Of a stretch of DNA of 64,000 nt, positions 26,738 through 35,170 are shown piece after piece. Made by a program: the position numbers and the translations under genes. Within the stretch, counting starts at the first letter, position 1; each line of letters begins with the position of its first letter. Below the pieces are notes generated by a model. The model was not told the DNA's origin. It searched no databases and saw nothing but the letters and a program-made list of their open reading frames with translations. Source of the DNA: Desulfuromonadaceae bacterium (GTDB lineage Bacteria > Desulfobacterota > Desulfuromonadia > Geobacterales > Pseudopelobacteraceae). The stretch is from assembly GCA_028681335.1 (NCBI GenBank), contig JAQUIT010000006.1, positions 62,001 through 126,000 of the forward strand, in the 5' to 3' direction.

Positions 26738-27859
26738 TCAGCGTTCAGGCTTCCAGATTACGTCGGACTTGCCGGTGCTCCAGCGGATCCAGCCAATAAA
26801 TTGGGCATAAATCGTCAACAGAACAAAAGAGCAGAGCTGTACCAGCCTCCCGTATGAACGATCAAACATCCCAAAAAGTCCCACAACGACAAAAAGCAGC
26901 TGAGCGGTTGTCAGAACGGCATAAAACGTTGAGGCAGCAGACAAAACAGAGCCGACGCAGAAAGTTCCCAGGAAGAAAAACGGAACAAGAAAACGAATGA
27001 CCTTGTGCGAAAGCAGACAGAAGGCAAAAGCCCCGTATCTCGCAGGGTTTAAAAAGCCTGAGTTTCGCCAGAGAGCCCCCAGGGTTCTGTTGGTGATGCG
27101 TACCTGACGGCGAAATTCCCTGGCTTCTCCTTCTGATGGTTTTTCGATGCAGTACACTTCGGGGTCAAGCACAACCATCCCCCGCTGCCCGATAACGTTC
27201 AGCGGGATCACGAAATCATTGATGTCGTAATCCTTCAGTGGGCAATACAGTTCCTTTCTCATGGCAAAGATAGCCCCGTCCGCGCCGACACATGAGCCGA
27301 CAAGGCTCTCAGCGTACTTTACAACCCTTTCCAGGCGGGCATAAAGGCCGGCTGTTTCCTCCGCTCCATCAGCCTTGCGATACTTTGTCCAGCCGGTGAC
27401 GAGGCCGACGCGGCCATCGGCAAAATTTCTGGCAAGCTTACGCATGGTGTCAAACGGGAACATGGAGTTGGCATCGGTGAAGACCAAGATGTCACCCTTT
27501 GCTACAGGGACAACCTGGTTCAGACATGCGGTCTTGCCGTTTCGTTCCGGGAAAATTCGCAGAACCAGCCTTGGATCGACAATAGAGGTAAGAACCTCAT
27601 TCGTCCTGTCAGTGGAACCATCGGAAACGACCACGACCTCGAAAAGATCCTTGGGATAATCAAGCGACAGGGCGTTCTCTATTTTTTCCCTGATGACCCC
27701 CTCCTCGTTATACACAGAAATGATCATCGAGACGTTGGGAACAATGCTTTTTTGAATCCAGAGACGGCCTGACAGCCTGGACCAGGCAATCACCAGCAAC
27801 GGATAGACCACATACGGATAAATCGTCAGGAACAAAAACAGATAAAATAATGATTCCAT
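26738..27859 (-). CDS. Membrane glycosyltransferase, family 2
   Basis: A 373-residue processive-type GT2 enzyme. An N-terminal membrane helix precedes the GT-A domain: SVYNEEGVI, VVSDGSTDRTNEV, an FTDANSMFP metal-binding DxN motif, and QRGMVVLDPEV. Three or four helices at the C-terminus anchor it in the inner membrane. It should transfer sugars from nucleotide donors on the cytoplasmic face during repeat-unit synthesis. Two adjacent ATGs exist (27862 and 27859); the second is better spaced from GGTGGAG. Only about ten bases separate it from the amidotransferase gene, with which it forms an operon. Confidence 0.85.
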   Translation of the reverse strand: MESLFYLFLFLTIYPYVVYPLLVIAWSRLSGRLWIQKSIVPNVSMIISVYNEEGVIREKIENALSLDYPKDLFEVVVVSDGSTDRTNEVLTSIVDPRLVLRIFPERNGKTACLNQVVPVAKGDILVFTDANSMFPFDTMRKLARNFADGRVGLVTGWTKYRKADGAEETAGLYARLERVVKYAESLVGSCVGADGAIFAMRKELYCPLKDYDINDFVIPLNVIGQRGMVVLDPEVYCIEKPSEGEAREFRRQVRITNRTLGALWRNSGFLNPARYGAFAFCLLSHKVIRFLVPFFFLGTFCVGSVLSAASTFYAVLTTAQLLFVVVGLFGMFDRSYGRLVQLCSFVLLTIYAQFIGWIRWSTGKSDVIWKPER

Positions 27860-27870
27860 CATGTCTCCAC

Positions 27871-29766
27871 CTATCTTCTGTCGATATACAGGTTGTACCA
27901 GGTCTGGAAAATAACCATCGACCATATCAGGGTGTCATGAATTTCGCGCCCTGAAAAATGTTCGTCAAGAACAGTGCGAACAGTGGCGCAATTCAGCAGA
28001 TTGTGCTTACGCAGGTTTCCTTCGGACAACGTTTCCAGCACGAATGGTTTCAGATCTTTCTTGAGCCAGCGGGTCATCGGCCCCACAAACCCCTGTTTGC
28101 GGTGTGAAATAACCTCCTTGGGAAGAAGGGAGCGAACGGCCTTTTTCATCAAGTATTTTTTTTGCATGAAGCGCAGCTTCATTTCCTCCGGGATCGTTGC
28201 GCAAAATTCAAGAAACTTATGATCCAGGAATGGAACCCGCACTTCAAGACTGTGTTGCATACTCATCCTGTCGGTGACACAGAGAATATCCTCCGGCAGG
28301 TATGTTTTGATGTCGCAGTAAAGGGGACGGTTAAGAGAAGCGCCCCTTCCGGAAACATTGGCCGAGTTGAAGTGACCACACATAAGATCCCGGCAGGAGG
28401 CAAAATGCCGGTCATGATGTTCAGGGTCGGCAAAAAAAACGCTACGCATACCCGGCTTGATTTTATTGATAAAACCAAGGTAGCAGTCATCCGGTGCCAA
28501 GGCGGCAGAGCGCACGAAACGCTTCATATGGTTTACCGTGTAATGGCCGTTGTTTCTTTCCGGCAGACTTTCAACCAAAGGCTGAATGAGGCCTTTGAGC
28601 ATAACGGCGGGGAACTGCCGCAGCCAACCGCTTAGGGCAAACCCCAGATATCGCTCATAACCGGCAAAGGCTTCATCTCCACCCAACCCGGAGAGTGCCA
28701 CCGTCACATTTTCACGGGCAATTTTGCAGACAAAATATGACGGGATCGCTGAATCATCGGCAAAAGGTTCGTCAAAAGCCCTGACGATGGTTTCAACAAG
28801 TCCTTCAAATCCGGGCAGCACTTCAAAATCTCTATGCCGCGTCGCATATCGGTCGGCAACCTGGCGGGCGTACATCCGCTCGTCGAGATAACCGCCGACA
28901 TCACCGCCGAAGCCCATACAGAAGGTGTTGACGGGGCGTGCGGAGCTCTTGCTCATCATCGCAACGATAGCGCTTGAATCGAGACCTCCGCTCAGAAAAG
29001 CGCCCAACGGCACCTCGCTTATCATGTGGCTGTCCACGGCTCCGCTGAGAAGATCCATGGAACCGCGAATAAAAAAATCCTCGGTTTTCCCCTTGTCCGG
29101 CACAAACTCAAGGTCCCAGTATTTTCTTGTGCTGTAGCCGCCGTCGCGCCACGTCAGGGTGTGGCCGGGAAGCAGTTTGCGAATGCCGGGATAAATGGTC
29201 GCCTCGCCCGGTATGTATGAGAGCATGAAATAACCGGCGAGCGCCTGCTCGTCAATCCCTCGCGGAAACTGTTCGTCCAGCAGCATGGCCTTCATTTCCG
29301 AGGCGAAGCAGAAACCTTTGCGGTATTCGCCGTAAAACAGCGGCTTGATTCCCAACCGGTCACGGGCAAGAAACAGGGTCCGGTCAGCGGCATCCCAGAT
29401 GGCAAAGGCGAACATCCCGCTAAGATGTGTGACGCATGACTCTCCCCACTCTTCATACGCATGCAGGATCGTCTCCGTATCCCCATGCGTTGTGAACCGG
29501 TGCCCCAGGGCGACAAGACGACTGCGCAGCTCGGCATAATTGTAGATTTCACCGTTGAAAACGATGCATTTCGAGCGATCCTCATTGAAGATCGGCTGAT
29601 CGCTCCCGGCCAGGTCGATGATGCTTAAGCGGCGGTGGCCGAGACCAATGTGACCATCCAGGTAATATCCTGCGGCGTCAGGACCGCGGTGAGCCAGGGT
29701 ATCGGTGGCCGCCTCCAGAAAATCTTTAGCGACATTAGGTGCTGCGATTCCATAAAACCCACACAT
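27871..29766 (-). CDS. asnB: XrtA/PEP-CTERM-type asparagine synthetase-like amidotransferase
   Basis: A 631-residue AsnB-family protein of the length typical for exosortase-A-associated amidotransferases. The start is fixed by the N-terminal nucleophile: MCGFYG exposes Cys2 of the glutaminase domain, which also has GLGHRRLSIIDL and FNGEIYNY. The synthetase half has the ATP-pyrophosphatase loop LSGGLDSSAI. The enzyme would release ammonia from glutamine and amidate an acid group, probably on a sugar (uronic acid) or the polymer rather than free aspartate; this is inference from its context. GGGGG precedes the ATG by six bases. It belongs to a leftward group with the SDR and GMC-like genes upstream and GT2 downstream. 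Confidence 0.9.
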   Translation of the reverse strand: MCGFYGIAAPNVAKDFLEAATDTLAHRGPDAAGYYLDGHIGLGHRRLSIIDLAGSDQPIFNEDRSKCIVFNGEIYNYAELRSRLVALGHRFTTHGDTETILHAYEEWGESCVTHLSGMFAFAIWDAADRTLFLARDRLGIKPLFYGEYRKGFCFASEMKAMLLDEQFPRGIDEQALAGYFMLSYIPGEATIYPGIRKLLPGHTLTWRDGGYSTRKYWDLEFVPDKGKTEDFFIRGSMDLLSGAVDSHMISEVPLGAFLSGGLDSSAIVAMMSKSSARPVNTFCMGFGGDVGGYLDERMYARQVADRYATRHRDFEVLPGFEGLVETIVRAFDEPFADDSAIPSYFVCKIARENVTVALSGLGGDEAFAGYERYLGFALSGWLRQFPAVMLKGLIQPLVESLPERNNGHYTVNHMKRFVRSAALAPDDCYLGFINKIKPGMRSVFFADPEHHDRHFASCRDLMCGHFNSANVSGRGASLNRPLYCDIKTYLPEDILCVTDRMSMQHSLEVRVPFLDHKFLEFCATIPEEMKLRFMQKKYLMKKAVRSLLPKEVISHRKQGFVGPMTRWLKKDLKPFVLETLSEGNLRKHNLLNCATVRTVLDEHFSGREIHDTLIWSMVIFQTWYNLYIDRR

Positions 29767-29844
29767 ACAATGCCCCCAGATATATACATACTGGCTACTT
29801 ACAAAATATCGCATAACCAAAAGATCAGAGAATCTGCAAGTAAG

Positions 29845-30858
29845 TCAATGGCTCCGTTCACAGTCAATAAGGTTCGCAACGGCCTCATCGAAAGAAACCA
29901 CTGGCTGCCAGCTTAGGTCCTTCATAATCTTTGTGACATCATAAACGATCTGCTTCTGGGAGGCGCAGAGACGATAGCATGTCAGTACGGGCTCACGCTT
30001 CAGGGCCTTAAGCAGCCTTTCCTGAACCATAACTAGAAAATACAAAAGGCTGTAGGGTAGATAAAAACACTTGGACTGGGGATAAAGGCGACGAATCAAT
30101 TTATCCATATAGCGTTTTTTATTAACTAGGTCTAAATCAACCACATTATAGATCTGCCCGTTACTATTTTCATTGGTAAGCGATAGGACGATAGCTGCAA
30201 CCAGACTATCGATATAAACCAGTGGCAGAATAGATTTCCCGTTACCAATGACGGCAAAGATCCTGTTCCCGAGTGAGAAGCCTACAATGGGCGAATAAAC
30301 AGCCCCACCAGGACCGTAGATGGTGCCTGGTCGCAGACAGACGACAGGTATTTTTTCCTGCTCCATAAAGTGGACCACCAACTTTTCTGCTTCCAACTTA
30401 GCCCATGAATAAGCTCCTCGTTGCTCCGGTACGTGCTCCGTGGCCATGTTTTCATCGACTAACTGACCGTCTTTGTAAGCAGTAACGCCGTACACGGAAC
30501 AGGAACTAATATAAACAAGCTTCTTAACCTTGGAAGATGCACAACACTCAAGGATATTTCTGGTTCCTTGAATTGTGTCGAGACGCCCCCCCTCTTTTGT
30601 CCCTCTGGTATCGGCAGCCGCATGAATAACGTATTCGGCACCATTGAAAGCTGATTTCAAGGATTCGGACTCGCTAACATCACCATGGAAGATTGTCACA
30701 TTGGGTAAATGCAAGTTATCAATTCGTGACGTTATCCTTACAAGTGCATGAACTGAGCAGCCTTGTTCTGACAGAACTTCAACTGTTCTGCGCCCAAGAA
30801 AGCCGCTGGCCCCGGTCACAAGAACCGTCATCCCTGCGAGGCCATTAACCGGAGACAT
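29845..30858 (-). CDS. NAD-dependent epimerase/dehydratase (extended SDR)
   Basis: A 337-residue extended short-chain dehydrogenase. The Rossmann motif TGASGFLG lies at the N-terminus; the catalytic elements are SSCSVYG and YSWAK (YxxxK). The pattern suits nucleotide-sugar epimerases, dehydratases or 3-beta-hydroxysteroid-dehydrogenase-like enzymes, and the locus favours a sugar nucleotide as substrate. AAGGAG lies eight bases before the ATG. The gene overlaps the end of the GMC-like oxidoreductase gene by 14 bases, so the two are translationally coupled. The exact sugar cannot be inferred. Confidence 0.85.
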   Translation of the reverse strand: MSPVNGLAGMTVLVTGASGFLGRRTVEVLSEQGCSVHALVRITSRIDNLHLPNVTIFHGDVSESESLKSAFNGAEYVIHAAADTRGTKEGGRLDTIQGTRNILECCASSKVKKLVYISSCSVYGVTAYKDGQLVDENMATEHVPEQRGAYSWAKLEAEKLVVHFMEQEKIPVVCLRPGTIYGPGGAVYSPIVGFSLGNRIFAVIGNGKSILPLVYIDSLVAAIVLSLTNENSNGQIYNVVDLDLVNKKRYMDKLIRRLYPQSKCFYLPYSLLYFLVMVQERLLKALKREPVLTCYRLCASQKQIVYDVTKIMKDLSWQPVVSFDEAVANLIDCERSH

Positions 30859-32242
30859 TGAGCACTCTCCTTACCAATCGAAAGGCAAGTTGACCAATAG
30901 TAAGGCCGGTATTGGCATAGGAATGTTCCTGAATAACGGAACCATCACATACAAATGCATTGTCGCAGAAATTCAGCTTTAGATCTTTATCAATAAGGTC
31001 ACTTGGGGCACTGCCGAGTGGCGTAGTGCAAGAATGATGAGCGGCTGACCACAACCAATCCTCGGTAATATTAGTTTCAATGTTTACTTGCTCGGCAATG
31101 TTCTGTAGCATTCCATTCAGCTTTTTCAATAGAGATCTATAAACTGCCAGCTCATCCGGAGAAATGGACCAATCAACCATAAGGTCGTCCCCATCATAAT
31201 AAACGCGATTGTTGCCCCGCTTTTGCTCTGCGATAAACAGAATATTGTAGGTTAGACTCGGGATGTTCACCCCGAAGAGGTGGGAGAATACTTCCGCTAT
31301 AATATCCGGATGAAATAATTTACAGGAAAAAACATTCCGCAACCTTGCCAAACCGGTGCTGGCCCCTAGCAGTGATTTGTATTTATATATGGAAAGTCGA
31401 TTATCCATAGTCAAGGCCGGACGTAAGAAAGCACAGCAGGTATACTGGCCGCAGTCACTCTTGAGGCGAATGGCACTTCGGCTAACATAGTCTCCCTTGT
31501 CAGACATCGAGAGTTGCCTGATAAACCCGGCAATATCCTTCTTAAAGCGCACCTTGCCGACAAAACCCATCGGATGGTCGATAAATCCAGCCCCCTGGCT
31601 GTCAAAAAGATGCCCAGACGCCAATATAATTTCTCTTATAATTTTGGGGCTACCCAACGCTCCGGCGGCAACAATCACAATGCTGGCTTCGACAGAATAT
31701 TCTTTTGAGGCACTGGTATATGTAACAGTCTTGATGCGGCTACCATCAAAAACAAAACTAACCTTGTCAACAGAGTAAAAATCGTTAACTTGTGAGTCAA
31801 CAGTTAACTTTTTGAATTTTTTTGGATAAATCAAGCAATCAATTCCATCTGGGAAAATTCTATTACTTTGTGCAACATCCGTAACTTCGGATACCAGTTT
31901 TTCATAGGCTAAGGGAAAGGACTCTTTATTGAAGAAGAGGGCAGACGCCGCTTCATCACTAAACAACTGTGCCTCCGCCAGCATTTCACCGAAATCCTTG
32001 TTAGTAACATCACCTTTATTAATTGGGATCAAACCGTTGTGCCAAAGATTGGTTGTGCCACCTCCGCCAAAACAGAATGTACTGACTTCAGCAAGTTTTT
32101 TTTTGACAAAACTGATCGGAGGATATTGAATGGCGTTTTTACTTCCGACTTCAAGTAGCGTCACATCAGCATGTTTAACCAACTCATTGCATATCAATGA
32201 GCCTGCGAGTCCGCCGCCGATCACAACGATTTTCTTCTTCAT
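30845..32242 (-). CDS. GMC-like FAD-dependent oxidoreductase
   Basis: A 465-residue flavoprotein. The dinucleotide-binding motif VVIGGGLAGS opens the protein. A glycine-rich FGGGGTTNLW segment follows, and the C-terminal domain carries the GMC-like signature CDGSVIQEHSYANTGLTIG. GMC enzymes oxidise alcohols, often of sugars or polyols. Overlap with the SDR gene suggests they act on the same compound, for example oxidation followed by epimerisation or reduction at one carbon (inference). No export signal is present, so it should act in the cytoplasm. Base composition is more AT-rich than in the flanking signalling genes. Confidence 0.8.
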   Translation of the reverse strand: MKKKIVVIGGGLAGSLICNELVKHADVTLLEVGSKNAIQYPPISFVKKKLAEVSTFCFGGGGTTNLWHNGLIPINKGDVTNKDFGEMLAEAQLFSDEAASALFFNKESFPLAYEKLVSEVTDVAQSNRIFPDGIDCLIYPKKFKKLTVDSQVNDFYSVDKVSFVFDGSRIKTVTYTSASKEYSVEASIVIVAAGALGSPKIIREIILASGHLFDSQGAGFIDHPMGFVGKVRFKKDIAGFIRQLSMSDKGDYVSRSAIRLKSDCGQYTCCAFLRPALTMDNRLSIYKYKSLLGASTGLARLRNVFSCKLFHPDIIAEVFSHLFGVNIPSLTYNILFIAEQKRGNNRVYYDGDDLMVDWSISPDELAVYRSLLKKLNGMLQNIAEQVNIETNITEDWLWSAAHHSCTTPLGSAPSDLIDKDLKLNFCDNAFVCDGSVIQEHSYANTGLTIGQLAFRLVRRVLNVSG

Positions 32243-32649
32243 GAATCACCTGCAATAATCACAAAGTATTGTACAGCGTTCACGTCTCAGAAAAGCCTGC
32301 CAGTGCCAATCAAGCCAAGGACTGACATGCTATTAACGTAGAAGCACTATTAATGCCAGTATTTTTATATTATAAATACAGTTAGTTACAAGAACAGCAA
32401 AAATAATTCGATGCAACATATAGAGATGCTTTTATAACCCTTAATAACTTAGAATTTGAATATATGGGGAGGCGAGCGGATTGTTAAATAAGTTAATTTT
32501 GTTAGATTAGGGGATGGAGTAGGTTCTAGGGATGGTTTTTAACTAGATAGATGCAACCGAATAACGACAGAGACTCCAGGCAATCTATCCGATTCGCCTG
32601 GAGTCTCTGCTTATGGTTTTGGAACTTGTAAGGTTTAAAAAGGTGATCT
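32243..32649. other. Intergenic region
   Basis: A 407-base gap between the GMC-like gene and the lectin-fold gene, both leftward. It contains the 14-bp hairpin at 32568-32609. The remainder is AT-rich and must hold the promoter of the GMC/SDR/amidotransferase group; no site matched a consensus convincingly. Confidence 0.4.
32568..32609. terminator. Perfect 14-bp hairpin downstream of the lectin-fold genes
   Basis: CAGAGACTCCAGGC at 32568-32581 is exactly complementary to 32596-32609, with a 14-base loop. It lies about 40 bases after the stop of the second lectin-fold gene. There is no clean T-tract, so it is terminator-like rather than a textbook intrinsic terminator. Confidence 0.55.
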
Positions 32650-33597
32650 TTATTTGACCGTTAAACCAGTTGGCGCACTAAGCGTTGTAGTATTTGATGG
32701 CGGCAATGTTCCTACCGTTAATTCATCTATCCACATTGACTGAGTGATGGGTGAACCGTCACCAATATACGGAGCCAAAACGAATTGCGCCCATTTCTTT
32801 GTGGCATCCTGATTAGTGCGATAAAGAACATTGCTTTGATTTATAACTTGAACGCCGTCTATCCACTCCTGCATGATCCCGTTTGACTGCCCCTTACCGC
32901 CAATGATTGAATTCATTTTCAAATAGACTTCGACATGGTGCCACGCATTTGCCGATACAGATGCAGTTGAGGCTTTCCATGTATTGGCACTGTAATAAGG
33001 ATTATCAGCGTAACAAGTTCCTGTTGCACCTGCAGACACAGGGGTATTGCAATAGGCAACACTTCTGTTCTCAGTGACAGCGGTCAGATTGTTTGGCGGT
33101 GCGCCATTTGATGTGTTTACTCTTTTTTCGTCCTGGATCGCTAACTGTGGTCTAATAGTATACGGACTCCCGATATCGCTCAAGAATTCAACATATGTTT
33201 GCAGATAGTTGTTAGCTAACGGGCTGTAAGCATTTGCGGAATCATCAAGGTCTGAAAGGATGTAAAACATGTGAGGATGATACGCCTTCTGCGAACCTCT
33301 CCACCCGGCTTGAAATTTAACATAGTAGGATAGGTACAAGCTATCTGTAGGAGCAAACTTCATTCGCATGGAACCACCATTTGTCGCTGTAGACGCACCA
33401 CTTGTCCAAGCCCATTGCAGACAGTTTCCAGACTGACCACCACTTACTATGGTCCCGTGATTGGTATTGTCATACCATCCCCGCGAAGCATAGCTGGTGT
33501 TCTCGAAGCTTTCTGAGAAAGCAGATGAAAGTGAAGGCGAAAAAAGCAGTGGGATTGCAAACAGCAAATTGGCTAATAGTATTTTTTTCATATTCAT
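32650..33597 (-). CDS. Secreted lectin/polysaccharide-lyase-fold protein
   Basis: A 315-residue protein with a clear signal peptide (LLANLLFAIPLLFSPSLSSA). The mature part has the look of a concanavalin-A-like jelly roll: SFENTSYASRGW, LYLSYYVKFQ, a WHHVEVYLKMNS block, GIMQEWIDGVQV and MWIDELTVG near the end. Similar folds occur in polysaccharide lyases and in binding modules; no catalytic residues can be assigned by eye. The last residues (APTGLTVK) look like the first strand of a fibronectin-III domain that then stops, a tail shared with the neighbouring protein. AGGAG lies seven bases before the ATG. It is probably cotranscribed with that neighbour (34 bases) under the cGAMP-type riboswitch. 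Confidence 0.75.
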   Translation of the reverse strand: MNMKKILLANLLFAIPLLFSPSLSSAFSESFENTSYASRGWYDNTNHGTIVSGGQSGNCLQWAWTSGASTATNGGSMRMKFAPTDSLYLSYYVKFQAGWRGSQKAYHPHMFYILSDLDDSANAYSPLANNYLQTYVEFLSDIGSPYTIRPQLAIQDEKRVNTSNGAPPNNLTAVTENRSVAYCNTPVSAGATGTCYADNPYYSANTWKASTASVSANAWHHVEVYLKMNSIIGGKGQSNGIMQEWIDGVQVINQSNVLYRTNQDATKKWAQFVLAPYIGDGSPITQSMWIDELTVGTLPPSNTTTLSAPTGLTVK

Positions 33598-33631
33598 CTC
33601 TTATCTCCTAATAACCCCTTGTTTTTAGCTC

Positions 33632-34453
33632 TTACTTTACCTTCAGATTTGTAGGAGCAACTAGCTTCGGGACAACGGCACTGCCGCCACCAATTGGACC
33701 GATATAACCAGTATTGTTTATTGATATATCATCAACATCGGTGTAATAAACCCCTCCATTGTTAGGAGAGTTCTGGTTGGACCTAAGAGTAAAACTCGTA
33801 ATTGGGTACCCTCCGCTCACACCACCTGTAGCATTTAACTTCAAACTTCCATCTACCCAATATTGAACAACCCCGTTTGTAGCATCAGATTTAAGGTGTA
33901 CTTCCATACAATGCCACGAACCATCAGACACACCAGAAGGGTACATAGCATCCCAGCCTCCGGTACTTACATTGTGAAGTACTCCTGTCCCCCCCGAGTA
34001 TGAACGAAGTCCATTATATTCAAGACCAACTATATTTCCAGAAGCCGGATCGTCATTAAAGTACAGTATTTTGTCATATCCGAGGAAACTCCACTTAAAT
34101 CCTGATTGATAACGGATATACCAACGAATCCATATTTCCTTTTGAGGTGTTGCAAAGGTAAGTTTTGTGCCACCAGTGTTAACATTCTGCCCATCACCGA
34201 CCCAATGTCGTTGGCCTTTTCCTCCCGCGCCACCAGAGTAGTTTGCGGCGGAGGTTATTTCTTCATAATGCCCGCCTACATTTGTACTTTGGCTTTTTTC
34301 AAATCCATCACAGCTCAAAGTCCCTGAATATGTCAACCAATCAGAACAGTTATACGTTGATGACCAAGGAAGGCTGATAGCTGCATGCGAATACGTTGGC
34401 GACAAAAATACAAACATCATTAGAATAAAAATCCACTTAATTTGTGATCCCAT
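33632..34453 (-). CDS. Secreted lectin/polysaccharide-lyase-fold protein
   Basis: A 273-residue exported protein with a signal peptide ending near YSHA. The mature domain resembles that of its downstream neighbour: CDGFEKSQS, IWIRWYIRYQSG, WHCMEVHLKSD, GVVQYWVDG and a YYTDVDDISINN strand. It fits a ConA-like jelly roll found in lyases and carbohydrate-binding proteins. The C-terminus ends APTNLKVK, again a truncated fibronectin-III-like strand. It is the first gene behind the GEMM-Ib riboswitch, with a long leader of about 310 bases after the terminator. Likely substrate: the polysaccharide made by this locus (inference). Confidence 0.75.
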   Translation of the reverse strand: MGSQIKWIFILMMFVFLSPTYSHAAISLPWSSTYNCSDWLTYSGTLSCDGFEKSQSTNVGGHYEEITSAANYSGGAGGKGQRHWVGDGQNVNTGGTKLTFATPQKEIWIRWYIRYQSGFKWSFLGYDKILYFNDDPASGNIVGLEYNGLRSYSGGTGVLHNVSTGGWDAMYPSGVSDGSWHCMEVHLKSDATNGVVQYWVDGSLKLNATGGVSGGYPITSFTLRSNQNSPNNGGVYYTDVDDISINNTGYIGPIGGGSAVVPKLVAPTNLKVK

Positions 34454-34766
34454 AAAAAATCTCCTTTTTACAATTTGTGCCTTATTGATAAGGCGTTTTT
34501 TGTAGCCAGTGGGTACACTGGCTGGCCACCTGTTTATCTGATTCTGCTACCCATAATTGCGCAGCAGCATCAGATTGTTGCTGGATACCGTCGGGCTAAA
34601 GTAGCTTTCAACCTTTGCAACTAACCCGGAGTGTCGGGTTATTATGATGTTTCCAATAGTCAAAATCCTGCCGCATGCCTCCTACATATTTTTGTGGACC
34701 ATCGAACTGATTAAATATACCGTGATCGCCCTAACCAGTTTTAAAGGGTGTGATTTGCACAACAAA

Positions 34767-34815
34767 TAAAAAAAGCCGGAGCCTTATACCTTTTTGGTAT
34801 TTCGGCAACCCGGCT
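34767..34815 (-). terminator. Riboswitch-controlled intrinsic terminator
   Basis: On the minus strand AGCCGGGTTGCC pairs with GGCTCCGGCT around an inner ATACC-AAAA-GGTAT stem and is followed by seven Ts. The 5' arm is the same segment that closes the riboswitch (GCCGGGTTGCC), so ligand binding should prevent termination: an ON switch. Confidence 0.8.
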
Positions 34816-34870
34816 GTCTCGTTGAGACCCATTAGGCTTTCCGCCCCATTCTCGCGAATAGTTTAGTATT
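34797..34870 (-). promoter_or_regulatory. GEMM-Ib (3',3'-cGAMP-type) riboswitch
   Basis: The minus strand reads AATACTAAAC, an ATTC-GCGA-GAAT hairpin with GNRA loop (P2), GGGGCGGAAAGCC, a GGGTCTC/GAGAC stem (P3) and AGCCGGGTTGCCGAAA. This closely follows, from memory, the Geobacter GEMM-Ib RNAs. The base at the position of Vc2 G20 is A, the known specificity mark for cGAMP over c-di-GMP. It precedes two secreted lectin/lyase-fold genes. Confidence 0.88.
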
Positions 34871-34937
34871 ATCGTGTACCGTCTTTGTGTATTGACCTTT
34901 TCGTTTATACAAGATCGCAGAAATAGATGAAATATGT

Positions 34938-34953
34938 TGTGACGTAGATCACT
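34938..34953. promoter_or_regulatory. CRP/FNR-family-like binding site
   Basis: TGTGACGTAGATCACT matches the CRP half-sites TGTGA-N6-TCACA at nine of ten positions. It lies just upstream of a TATAAA-like -10 (about 34905-34911) for the riboswitch transcript, a position compatible with activation. Confidence 0.4.
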
Positions 34954-35170
34954 TTTTGCATAGGTAAAATAAAATATCAGATTACATTCTTGCAATTCAG
35001 TGCTTTAAGTTTCAGTCTGCAACGAGTAGATTCCCGCTCTATCTGGGGTTTCCATACCATCCTCATGACTGTTTCAGTATTATCGGCACTTCCTGGCCAC
35101 CGTCAATCGGCATCTATTGCTGTAAATCCAGGAAGGCCAAAGTTTTGATTTTAAAATCAAGAGTCCCCCC

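Larger units (their letters stand above)
34454..35170. other. Long intergenic region with cGAMP-type riboswitch leader
   Basis: A 717-base gap. Reading leftward it holds an 16-bp palindrome at 35145-35160, a CRP-like site (34938-34953), the GEMM-Ib riboswitch and terminator (34767-34870), and then about 310 bases of leader with three further hairpins: AACCCG/CGGGTT at 34623-34640, AGCCAGTG/CACTGGCT at 34504-34523 and GCCTTAT/ATAAGGC at 34479-34494. No credible gene was found in it. Confidence 0.5.

Noticed and set aside
32297-32312. TGGCAC element on the minus strand upstream of the GMC-like gene
   Set aside because: GG and GC are nine, not ten, bases apart and the -12 half does not match; sigma-54 is strict about this spacing.
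34611-34676. 22-codon open frame preceded by AGGAGG in the riboswitch leader
   Set aside because: AGGAGG is only one base from the ATG, too close for initiation, and the peptide resembles nothing known.
35145-35160. 16-bp AT-rich palindrome TTGATTTTAAAATCAA after the last glycosyltransferase gene
   Set aside because: It has no loop or T-tract for a terminator and is not unusual in AT-rich intergenic DNA.
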